From the NCBI GenBank assembly GCA_030427835.1, contig JAUICN010000003.1, positions 226,965 to 290,964 of the forward strand: a DNA stretch of 64,000 nt, written 5' to 3'. Each line of letters starts with the position of its first letter. Within the stretch, counting starts at the first letter, position 1. Under the pieces are notes generated by a model that was not told where the DNA came from, made no database searches, and saw only the letters and a list, made by a program, of their open reading frames with translations. Shown here piece after piece: positions 57,111-64,000 of this stretch. The translations under genes were made by a program, and so were the position numbers. The DNA comes from Polyangia bacterium (lineage in GTDB: Bacteria > Myxococcota_A > Polyangia > Polyangiales > JAUICN01).

Positions 57111-58889
57111 ATGGGCCATATCCGACAGCTGGAGGATCACCTCGTCGATCAAATCGCCGCGGGTGAAGTCATCGAACGCCCTGCGAGCGTCATCAAGGAA
57201 CTGCTCGAAAATGCTGTGGATGCCGGAGCCACGGAAATCCACATCGACATCCACGGGGCGGGGCTCGAACGCATCCGCGTCACCGACAACGGCCAGGGCA
57301 TGGACCCGGACGACGCAAACCTCTGCCTACAACGGCACGCCACAAGCAAACTTCGTCACATCGAGGATCTGGACCGCATGGAAACCCTGGGCTTCCGGGG
57401 AGAGGCCCTGCCCTCCATCGCCTCCATCAGTCAACTCACCCTGCAGACTCGCCCCCACGACCGCCCTGAAGGCGTGCAAATGCACCAGGGGGGGCACTCC
57501 CAGCCCTTTGGCATGGCGCCGGGCACCACCATTGAGGTGAGTGACCTCTTTCACAACGTGCCCGCCCGCCGAAAGTTCCTGAAATCCCGATCCACCGAAG
57601 TGGGCCATATCAACGACGAATGCCTGCGCCTCGCCCTGGCCCATCCCCGCATTCGGGTGTCCTGGCGGCATGACGACAAGCGGCCCACCACCTTGCCGCC
57701 AGCAGGGTCCGTACGCGAACGTACCCAGATGGCCCTCAATAGCCCGCCACTCCTGCACGTAGATCACACCGAACGGGGCATCCGGGTTCTTGCGGCCCTT
57801 TCCCAACCGGATGACAGCCGCGGCGCCGCCAACCAACTGTACCTGTACGTGAACGGAAGGGCCGTTCGGGATCGCGCCCTGGCCCAGGCCGTGTGCCTTG
57901 GCTACCAACCCCTGCTCCCCCAGGGCCGCTACCCACGGGGCGTGGTGCACCTGGAACTCAACCCAGACGAACTCGACGTCAACGTACACCCACGAAAAAC
58001 CCTGGTGCGATTCGCCCGCCCGCGGGAGGTTTCCAACGCCATTCGCGCCGGCGTCCATCAAGCCCTACGAGCGACAGGGCAAAACAATCTGCCCCCAAAC
58101 GAACAGGACCCTTCGTTCAAAAAACGATCGGACCGCCCGTCCATACGCTACCCCCTTCCCCCGGGATCCCTGTTCTCACCAGACGCCAATACCCTTGCCG
58201 CACCCCGGCTGCCCACGGCCCTAGGGGTTGGGGGCCCACCCGAAGCACGGCACAGCCAGGCACGGGAAGAAACTCCCCCCTCCTACGGGGCCACACATTC
58301 CCCGTCGCCCGTTCAGCTCCTGGGCCAATCCACCCACGGCCACCTCATGTACCAAACCCCCACCCACGTGCGTGTGGTGGACCTGCCCGCCTGCCGTGCT
58401 GTTCTGCTGCATCGGGAGTTGACCCTATCCCACGAAGGCCGTCCCATGGCCCCCAAAGAACTCGTATTTCCGGTTCGCCTGGAACTCAACAACAGGCGAC
58501 CCTGGCTTGAGTACACCCTGCACCCCTCCGTGGCATCCCTGGGAATCGCCCTGAGTGATCTTGGTGGGGGAGCGTCCGTCCTACGTACCATTCCGGAGCC
58601 TCTCCCACGATCCCTCGCTCCCCTGCTCGGTGAAGTCCTCGCTGCGGCCACCACACACAACGTCAAAGACGGCCCGTCCTTGCGCACCGCCCTGCTGCAG
58701 GAACTGGAGCATGCCCTTCCCCAGGCCTACCGCCACGACCTACCCCGCCCGCACACCACCACGACAGCAGCCCTAGGAGAAACACCCTCCCTGGCGCAAC
58801 ACATCGAACAGATAGAAACCGCACTCACGAACGGACTGGACTTGCAGCAAGCCCTGTTGCTGAACTGGTCCTCGGAACTGGCCCATTGA
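57111..58889 (+). CDS. mutL: DNA mismatch repair protein MutL with degenerate C-terminal endonuclease motif
   Basis: About 592 aa from ATG 57111. The GHKL ATPase domain is complete: LEDHLVDQIAAGEVIERPASVIKELLENAVDAGAT, DNGQGMDPDD, HATSKLRHIEDLDRMETLGFRGEALPSIASIS. The transducer LYVNGRAVRD and HPRKTLVRF follow. The C-terminal dimerisation domain begins LLGQSTHGHLMYQ, where the endonuclease signature DQHA(X)2E(X)4E would sit; here it reads DLPACRAVLLH, and a terminal CPHGRP motif is absent. So it resembles MutL without nuclease activity. miaA follows directly with 0 bases between. Confidence 0.93.
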   Translation: MGHIRQLEDHLVDQIAAGEVIERPASVIKELLENAVDAGATEIHIDIHGAGLERIRVTDNGQGMDPDDANLCLQRHATSKLRHIEDLDRMETLGFRGEALPSIASISQLTLQTRPHDRPEGVQMHQGGHSQPFGMAPGTTIEVSDLFHNVPARRKFLKSRSTEVGHINDECLRLALAHPRIRVSWRHDDKRPTTLPPAGSVRERTQMALNSPPLLHVDHTERGIRVLAALSQPDDSRGAANQLYLYVNGRAVRDRALAQAVCLGYQPLLPQGRYPRGVVHLELNPDELDVNVHPRKTLVRFARPREVSNAIRAGVHQALRATGQNNLPPNEQDPSFKKRSDRPSIRYPLPPGSLFSPDANTLAAPRLPTALGVGGPPEARHSQAREETPPSYGATHSPSPVQLLGQSTHGHLMYQTPTHVRVVDLPACRAVLLHRELTLSHEGRPMAPKELVFPVRLELNNRRPWLEYTLHPSVASLGIALSDLGGGASVLRTIPEPLPRSLAPLLGEVLAAATTHNVKDGPSLRTALLQELEHALPQAYRHDLPRPHTTTTAALGETPSLAQHIEQIETALTNGLDLQQALLLNWSSELAH

Positions 58890-59942
58890 GTGCCCCGCCT
58901 ACCGCTCATCGTCATCACCGGGCCCACCGGTTCCGGCAAATCCCAACTGGCCTACGACCTCGCCCGCGCGACCAGGGCGCGATCCCCACAGAACGGCAAC
59001 GCTCCCGTTGAAATCATCGGTGCGGACAGCATCCAAATCTACAAACACCTGGACGTGGGCTCGGCCAAACCCTCCCTAGAAGAACGTCAGGAGTTCCCCC
59101 ACCACTGGGTCGACGTGCTCGAACCCACCGAAAGCTGGAGTGCGCCTCAATATGCGGCCGGTGTGGATCAAACCCTCCAGGAAATGCAACGCGGCGCTAG
59201 GGAAAGTCACCCCACGGTTCCCATTGTGGTTGGAGGGTCCGGCCTCTGGTTGCGAGCCCTGCTTCGCGGTCTTCTTCCACTGCCAGAAATCGACCCCACC
59301 CTACGGCAGGAGTTGGAAGCTCGCGTCCAAGCCCAGGGGAGTGAAACCCTACACCGGGAGCTGCAACAAAGGGACCCAGACTCCGCCAGGGCCATTCACG
59401 CCAACGACAGTTTGCGCATCGTGCGGGCCCTGGAAATTCTCCATGCAACCGGCACGCCCGCAAGCGTGCTCCGTGCGCAACATGCCCTCGGCCAACCACG
59501 GTACGCAGCCCAGATCGTGGTGGTATCGCCTCCCTGGAACACCCTGCGCAACTCCATTGCACAACGGGTCGACCGAATGCTGGCCCAGGGATGGGTGCAG
59601 GAAATCCAGCACCTCGTGGAACGCTTTGGGCATGAGATACCGCCCCTCAAGAGCGTCGGGTACAGGCAGTTGCTTCCCCACGTTCTGGCGCAGGAACCCC
59701 TGGACACCTGCCGCACCGCCGCCATCAAAGCCACCCAGACCTACGCCAAACAACAACGGAATTGGTGGCGCGAAGACAACACCGTCACCCATCGCTACGA
59801 TCCCAGCCGTGGATGGCCTGCCCACCCTGCGCCCGAAGAAAACCCTGCTCCCGCTGAAAACCCCGCAACCCCACTCATCGACTCCCTACTGAAGCAACAC
59901 ACGACCCTATCGGCGATTCCCCTCCCTCAATCGATCCCGTAG
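58890..59942 (+). CDS. miaA: tRNA dimethylallyltransferase
   Basis: MiaA adds dimethylallyl to A37 of tRNAs reading UNN codons. P-loop ITGPTGSGKSQLAYDLA, GADSIQIYKHLDVGSAKP, FPHHWVDVLEP, VVGGSGLWLRAL, the DSLRIVRALEI segment and IPPLKSVGYRQL are present; the C-terminal KATQTYAKQQRNWWR is the usual end. 350 aa is longer because of a Pro/Ala/Glu-rich tail of about 50 residues. The GTG start abuts mutL. The 3' end overlaps the convergent FHA-EBP gene by 36 bases. Confidence 0.95.
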   Translation: MPRLPLIVITGPTGSGKSQLAYDLARATRARSPQNGNAPVEIIGADSIQIYKHLDVGSAKPSLEERQEFPHHWVDVLEPTESWSAPQYAAGVDQTLQEMQRGARESHPTVPIVVGGSGLWLRALLRGLLPLPEIDPTLRQELEARVQAQGSETLHRELQQRDPDSARAIHANDSLRIVRALEILHATGTPASVLRAQHALGQPRYAAQIVVVSPPWNTLRNSIAQRVDRMLAQGWVQEIQHLVERFGHEIPPLKSVGYRQLLPHVLAQEPLDTCRTAAIKATQTYAKQQRNWWREDNTVTHRYDPSRGWPAHPAPEENPAPAENPATPLIDSLLKQHTTLSAIPLPQSIP

Positions 59943-61514
59943 GGTCGTCCTTGCCATCCCAAGCGACCGTGCCGCCGCCGACATGTTGCCATCGTGCCTT
60001 TCCAGCACCGCCCTCAGATAGACGGGATCGTCCCTGCCCTCCACTCCCACATGCTTTCCAGAAAGCATGGCCATGGCGTCCCGGGTCTCCGCCTCCCCCA
60101 GGCAGGGCCCCGCAGATCGCGCCGCCGCCAACCACACCACGTTGCGCAGCTCCCGAACGTTGCCAGGCCACGTATGTCCCTTAAGTAACGTCAGCACGTT
60201 CTCTTCCGCCCTCTTGCGACCCACCTCTTCCTGGGCATCCTGAAGAAAACGGCTCACCAGGGGCTCGATCTCCTCGGGGCGTTCGCGCAGCGGCGGCAGG
60301 GTCAACACAAGCCGAGCCAACCGGTAGTAGAGATCTTGCCGAAACTTTCCTTCCGCCACCAAACGGCGCAGATCTCGATGGGTCGCGCAGACAAGTTTCA
60401 CCCGAACCGTACGGTCCACTTCCGATCCCACCCTACGGACCTGCCAGGTCTCAAGCACACGCAAGAGGCGGCTTTGCAAGTCCATGGGCAGCTCGCCAAT
60501 CTCATCAAGAAAAAGCGTACCCCCGTCCGCCTGCTCAAACACCCCACGCCGGGCCTGGGCGGCACCCGTAAACGCGCCCTTTTCATGACCAAACAGTTCG
60601 CTCTCGATCAACGTCGCAGGCATGCCACCCGCGTTCACCGCCACGAACGGAGCCTGAACTCCGCGACCCGATCCCTGCTGCAACCCGGGTTGCTGAGCTT
60701 TCTGACCCCGACGATGAATTTCCCTGGCCACCACCTCCTTGCCCGTACCGCTCTCCCCCAAAAGCAACAGGGGCCAACTCAGACGAGCATATCGATCCAT
60801 CCACCCGGACACCGTCACCATGGCCGGGGAAACAAATACGGGACCCAACACCGTTTCCCCCGCCCCATGACCGTCGCCCGACCCTCCCGATCGGTCCACC
60901 CGTTGCACCCGCAGGGTGGTGCGCCCCACGGCAATACGTGTGCCGTCCGACACCCGAGCCCGTTGAACCTGCAGCCCATCCACCCAGGTGCCGTTGCGAC
61001 TGTTCAAATCACGTACAAAAAGACCCGCCGACGTGGGCTCAAAACGACAGTGTTCCCCACTGACAGACCGATCCGCCAGTACCAGTTCATTGTGTGTAGC
61101 ACTCCCCACACGGGCCGGCGCCTGCTCCAACCGTAGGCGCCGGGCATCGGGCCCATCCCCCACCCACACCACGTAGCGTTCCGAATTTCCCTGGATACCA
61201 CCCGGATCCAGCCCCTCCGTGTGGGGCTCCTCCCGGGTCCGGCTCTCCCGCACAAAATGCATTCCATTGCCAAGGGGCACCGAAACTCCGTAGGGCACCG
61301 GCACCTCCCTCAACCGCCCCGGTTGGGATACCGGAAATCCCACAAGAGACCCCCGACAAGGTCGAAGAAACCAGGCCCGGTCCACCCCAAGGGAAGCAGG
61401 AAGCACCAAATCGCACCCCGCCACACGGCCAAGCTCAAGCCCGGTCGCCCCCACAGGGTACTCGCCCAACACCTCCGCCCTTCGGCGGATCACCAACACG
61501 TCGTAGTTTGTCAT
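59907..61514 (-). CDS. FHA-domain sigma-54-dependent transcriptional activator (Fis family)
   Basis: 535 aa enhancer-binding protein. An FHA domain (about 130-200: RVGSATHNELVLADRSVSGEHCRF with LFVRDLNSRNGTWVDG) binds phosphothreonine, suggesting input from Ser/Thr kinases. A preceding N-terminal domain (about 110 residues) is not recognised. The AAA+ domain has LLLGESGTGKEVVAREIH, the sigma54-contact loop GAFTGAAQARRGVFE and GGTLFLDEIGEL. A C-terminal Fis-type HTH (LERHDGNMSAAARSLGMARTTLRDRL) binds DNA. FHA-EBPs are frequent in myxobacteria. Divergent from gcvT; 3' end overlaps miaA. Confidence 0.93.
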   Translation of the reverse strand: MTNYDVLVIRRRAEVLGEYPVGATGLELGRVAGCDLVLPASLGVDRAWFLRPCRGSLVGFPVSQPGRLREVPVPYGVSVPLGNGMHFVRESRTREEPHTEGLDPGGIQGNSERYVVWVGDGPDARRLRLEQAPARVGSATHNELVLADRSVSGEHCRFEPTSAGLFVRDLNSRNGTWVDGLQVQRARVSDGTRIAVGRTTLRVQRVDRSGGSGDGHGAGETVLGPVFVSPAMVTVSGWMDRYARLSWPLLLLGESGTGKEVVAREIHRRGQKAQQPGLQQGSGRGVQAPFVAVNAGGMPATLIESELFGHEKGAFTGAAQARRGVFEQADGGTLFLDEIGELPMDLQSRLLRVLETWQVRRVGSEVDRTVRVKLVCATHRDLRRLVAEGKFRQDLYYRLARLVLTLPPLRERPEEIEPLVSRFLQDAQEEVGRKRAEENVLTLLKGHTWPGNVRELRNVVWLAAARSAGPCLGEAETRDAMAMLSGKHVGVEGRDDPVYLRAVLERHDGNMSAAARSLGMARTTLRDRLREGNRR

Positions 61515-61596
61515 CGTCCGGTTATCGGACAGACACCCTCCCAGTTGCGTCCCATTTGCAGTTGCGTGGTTAGGGTTACTGACTAGGGTGCGACCG

Positions 61597-61632
61597 GACC
61601 CAGCGGAGGACCCAGCGGAGAACCCAGCGGAG
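61597..61632 (+). repeat. Three tandem 12-bp repeats upstream of gcvT, each with GGAG
   Basis: Units GACCCAGCGGAG, GACCCAGCGGAG and AACCCAGCGGAG, followed by AACCCC, end 12 bases before the gcvT ATG (61645). Every unit contains GCGGAG, a Shine-Dalgarno-like core. In frame with gcvT they would encode PAEDPAEN repeats if translation started earlier, at a GTG at 61588. Changing copy number would move ribosome-binding cores or alter the N-terminus. Confidence 0.85.
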
Positions 61633-61644
61633 AACCCCTATTCC

Positions 61645-62805
61645 ATGACCCGATCCACCCCCCTCATCGAAGAACACCGCCGTCTGGGCGCAAAACTGGT
61701 TCCCTTCGCGGGTTGGTCCATGCCCCTACAATACTCGGGTATCGTGGATGAACACCATGCCGTCCGTCAGCACGCCGGGCTCTTTGACGCCAGCCATATG
61801 GGCGAACTGGAAATCCATGGCCCCGGCGCTGAAACCTGCGTGGACGAACTGGTCACCAGCCGCATCTCCCCCGTGGTCCAGGACACCGAAAACGAAAAGA
61901 TTCGACCCGGCCTTCCTGTAGGAAAAGGGCGGTACACCGTCGCCTGCAACACCCAGGGCGGCATCCTCGATGATCTACTGGTCTACCGACTCGCCCAGGA
62001 GCGCTTCCTCGTGGTGTGCAACGCTTCCAACCACGAAAAAATCCAGGCCCACCTCACCCAACACGTGGCCCAGTACAGCAACGCCACCCTCACCGACCGC
62101 AGCGACGAACTGAGCCTCATCGCCCTACAGGGCCCGGCCGCCAGTTCCATTCTCTCCCGGATCACCCCGGCCGCACCCACCACCCCCTTTCACATCCAAC
62201 AGGCCCCCGACCTGGGTGAAGAAACCCTCGTGGCCCGCACCGGCTACACCGGAGAGGACGGGTTTGAGATCTTTTGCCGCAACACCGATGCCGTCCCCCT
62301 GTGGCAGAAGATCATGCAGGCGGGCAAGGAGTTGGGCATTCAACCCGCAGGGCTCGGAGCCCGAGATACCCTGCGGCTCGAGGCACGTCTGTCCCTCTAC
62401 GGAAACGAACTCACCGAGCAAACCAACCCCCTGGAAGCCGGCCTCGGTTGGGTCGTCCACCTGCACAAGCCCGCCTTTGTGGGGCTGGACGCCCTGCGAA
62501 AAATCAAGGCAAGCATGACCCAGCCCTCCCAATCCACACGAACGTTGGTGGGCTTTGAAATGACCGACCGCAACATTGCCCGCCATGGTCACGTCGTGGT
62601 GAACGCCCAGGGCCTAGAAGTGGGCGAAATCACCAGCGGCGCCCCTTCGCCCACCCTGGGCCGTGCCATCGGCCTTGCCTACGTGCCCTCCGAGTGGAAA
62701 GAAGTCGGCACCGCCTTTCAAATCAAGATCCGGCACAAGGTGGGAACCGCACGCGTGTGCGCCACCCCATTCTACAAACGCCCCGCCACCCTAGGGACCC
62801 CCTAG
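61645..62805 (+). CDS. gcvT: Aminomethyltransferase (glycine cleavage T protein)
   Basis: GcvT takes the aminomethyl group from H protein and forms methylene-tetrahydrofolate and ammonia. 386 aa from ATG 61645. MTRSTPLIEEHRRLGAKLVPFAGWSMPLQYSG, HHAVRQHAGLFDASHMGEL, the folate-site Asp region GGILDDLLVYRL, and the C-terminal YTGEDGFEIFC, GARDTLRLEARLSLYGNEL and GFEMTDRNIARHG are family standards. GTG 61588 would add 19 residues encoded by the 12-bp repeats. First gene of gcvT-gcvH-gcvPA; divergent from the FHA-EBP. Confidence 0.97.
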   Translation: MTRSTPLIEEHRRLGAKLVPFAGWSMPLQYSGIVDEHHAVRQHAGLFDASHMGELEIHGPGAETCVDELVTSRISPVVQDTENEKIRPGLPVGKGRYTVACNTQGGILDDLLVYRLAQERFLVVCNASNHEKIQAHLTQHVAQYSNATLTDRSDELSLIALQGPAASSILSRITPAAPTTPFHIQQAPDLGEETLVARTGYTGEDGFEIFCRNTDAVPLWQKIMQAGKELGIQPAGLGARDTLRLEARLSLYGNELTEQTNPLEAGLGWVVHLHKPAFVGLDALRKIKASMTQPSQSTRTLVGFEMTDRNIARHGHVVVNAQGLEVGEITSGAPSPTLGRAIGLAYVPSEWKEVGTAFQIKIRHKVGTARVCATPFYKRPATLGTP

Positions 62806-62841
62806 GCTCCCCATCGAGAACCCCAACCACGAGAAAGCAGC

Positions 62842-63234
62842 ATGGCCAACTACCCCAATGAAAACCTCTACACCCGTGACCACGAATGGGCCCGGGAGGA
62901 AAACGGCCTCGTACGGGTGGGCATCACCGCCTATGCGGTGGAACAACTGGGCGATGTGACCCTGGTGGACCTCCCAGCCGCAGGCACCGACGTGAAGGCC
63001 CACGACCGCTTTGGTGACGTGGAATCCGTCAAAACCGTAAGCGAGCTCTTCGCCCCCATCTCCGGCGAAATCGTGGAAGTCAACGACGCGTTGGAATCCA
63101 GCCCCGAACTCATCAACGAAGCTCCCTACGACACCGGTTGGCTCATCGTGGTGCGCCCGTCCGACCCTTCCGAGCTCAAACAGCTCATGGCCCCCGCTGC
63201 CTACGAAGAACACGTGGGCTCCCTGGACGGTTAG
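62842..63234 (+). CDS. gcvH: Glycine cleavage system H protein
   Basis: Lipoyl carrier of the glycine cleavage system. 130 aa. YTRDHEWAREENGLVRVGITAYAVEQLGDVTLVDLP, then the lipoylation motif GDVESVKTVSELFAPISGEI with the modified Lys, followed by VNDALESSPELINEAPYDTGWLIVV. ATG 62842 lies 36 bases after gcvT. The C-terminal end matches the usual AYEEHV(G/A) of relatives. Operon with gcvT and gcvPA. Confidence 0.98.
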   Translation: MANYPNENLYTRDHEWAREENGLVRVGITAYAVEQLGDVTLVDLPAAGTDVKAHDRFGDVESVKTVSELFAPISGEIVEVNDALESSPELINEAPYDTGWLIVVRPSDPSELKQLMAPAAYEEHVGSLDG

Positions 63235-63264
63235 TTTCCCCCATCAGTCAGGTCTGTACCCGCC

Positions 63265-64000
63265 ATGCGCTACCTCCCCCATACCGACGAAGAAATCGCA
63301 GCCATGTGTGCCGTCATCGGCACCCCCAACGTGGACGCCCTATTCGACAGCATTCCCGACCCGGTCCGACGCACCACGCCGCTCGACGTGGAGCCCGCCC
63401 TCGACGAGGTCAGCCTCATGGGGCACCTCAAGGATCTTGCCCACCGCAACGGTGCGGACAGCAACGGCGTCAACAGCAACCGGAGCTTCCTCGGCTACGG
63501 GTTCTACGACCACCACATCCCGCCCGCCGTGGATCAGTTGCTATTAAGAAGCGAGTTCTACACCGCCTACACGCCCTACCAGCCCGAGGTGGCCCAGGGA
63601 ACGTTGCAGGCCATTTTTGAGTTCCAGACGGTGGTTTCCGAACTTCTCGGCCTCCCCGTCGCCAACGCCTCCATGTACGACGGCGCCAGCGGCCTGGCGG
63701 AAGCCCTGCTCATGGCCCGACGCATACAAAAACTGAAACGCCCCCGAATCCTGTTGAGCGAAGGCCTTCACCCCCACTACCGGGACGTGGCAAAAACCTA
63801 CCTTTCCCGCCAGTCCAACTGCCAGATCGAATGGATCCCCCTGAACAGTGAGGGCACAACAGATCTGGGCGCGCTGCAAAAGGCACTCGGTCCCGACGTA
63901 TCCTCGGTGGCCCTTGGTTATCCCAATTACCTGGGCAGCGTAGAACCCCTCGAGGCGGTCTGTCAGGCCTGCAACGCCCACGATGTCATGGTCATTTCCG
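63265..64000 (+). CDS. gcvPA: Glycine dehydrogenase (decarboxylating) subunit 1, GcvPA; 3' end outside window
   Basis: Split P protein of the glycine cleavage system, pyridoxal-phosphate dependent. N-terminal MRYLPHTDEEIAAMCAVIG, with FLGYGFYDHHIPPAVDQLL, SEFYTAYTPYQPEVAQGTLQAIFEFQT and ELLGLPVANASMYDGASGLAEALLMA are typical of the PA subunit; the PLP lysine is on the other subunit (gcvPB), expected just downstream. 245 residues are in the window. 30 bases after gcvH. Confidence 0.96.
   Translation, partial: MRYLPHTDEEIAAMCAVIGTPNVDALFDSIPDPVRRTTPLDVEPALDEVSLMGHLKDLAHRNGADSNGVNSNRSFLGYGFYDHHIPPAVDQLLLRSEFYTAYTPYQPEVAQGTLQAIFEFQTVVSELLGLPVANASMYDGASGLAEALLMARRIQKLKRPRILLSEGLHPHYRDVAKTYLSRQSNCQIEWIPLNSEGTTDLGALQKALGPDVSSVALGYPNYLGSVEPLEAVCQACNAHDVMVIS

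Noticed and set aside
61515-61644. Possible glycine riboswitch before the gcv operon
   Set aside because: The region between the FHA-EBP and gcvT shows no tandem aptamer pattern; its only marked feature is the 12-bp tandem repeat.

Overview
The window looks like a chromosomal segment of a Myxococcota / former Deltaproteobacteria-type bacterium (possibly Bradymonadales-like, but I cannot prove the order). Support: a zinc-ribbon Ser/Thr kinase with a PEGA-like tail, an OmpA protein with thrombospondin type 3 repeats, a Cys-rich 'NCGxCG' lipoprotein, an AgmX/GltJ-type TonB-tail protein, a FrzS-like pseudo-receiver coiled-coil protein, an FHA-sigma54 activator and a SMUG1-type uracil-DNA glycosylase. 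Gene density is high, GC content is moderately high, and no prophage, insertion sequence or CRISPR array was seen.

Layout. 1-2326: 3' end of lon, then gpsA. 2392-7775: a two-component system (histidine kinase and OmpR-type regulator) followed in tight succession by five small or medium membrane-associated genes: two tiny one-TM proteins, a GYF-TM-AgmX-tail protein, a solitary SctJ/YscJ-type lipoprotein and a TM coiled-coil protein. This is the strongest candidate for an undescribed envelope system. 7835-10612: pyrF, a SpoU-family rRNA methylase and pfkA, overlapping. 10618-13695: guaBA. 13830-23801: SMUG1, lipoprotein, OmpA/TSP3, parE, parC and a dicarboxylate symporter, all on the minus strand. 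23881-28786: FrzS-like protein, anti-sigma factor, ECF sigma factor and PhaR. 28916-31319: tatA, and divergently a HAD phosphatase and a sulfotransferase. 31350-36947: aconitase, tRNA-Cys, a solitary astB and an FAD oxidoreductase. 37046-44870: the translation/transcription operon rimP-nusA-infB-rbfA-nrnA-truB. 45228-55128: TonB-like proteins, an HU protein, ybeY, a degenerate biotin-carboxylase-like protein, eno, an Lgt-like protein with altered signature residues and a beta-barrel-SppA fusion. 55225-61514: Ser/Thr kinase, mutL, miaA and FHA-EBP. 61645-64000: gcvT-gcvH-gcvPA (glycine cleavage), cut by the window end.

Most housekeeping operons lie on the minus strand. The plus strand is C-rich over G in the stretches I counted, whichever strand carries the gene. 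Plus-strand proteins are accordingly rich in His/Pro/Thr/Gln and minus-strand proteins in Val/Gly/Glu/Asp, so the minus strand is probably the leading strand of replication.

Themes that may connect: envelope mechanics (TonB/AgmX tails, SctJ ring protein, OmpA, SppA barrel, Lgt-like) and cell polarity or motility (FrzS-like, GltJ-like), with local regulators (two-component system, ECF sigma/anti-sigma, kinase, FHA-EBP). Functional links between separate blocks are inference only.
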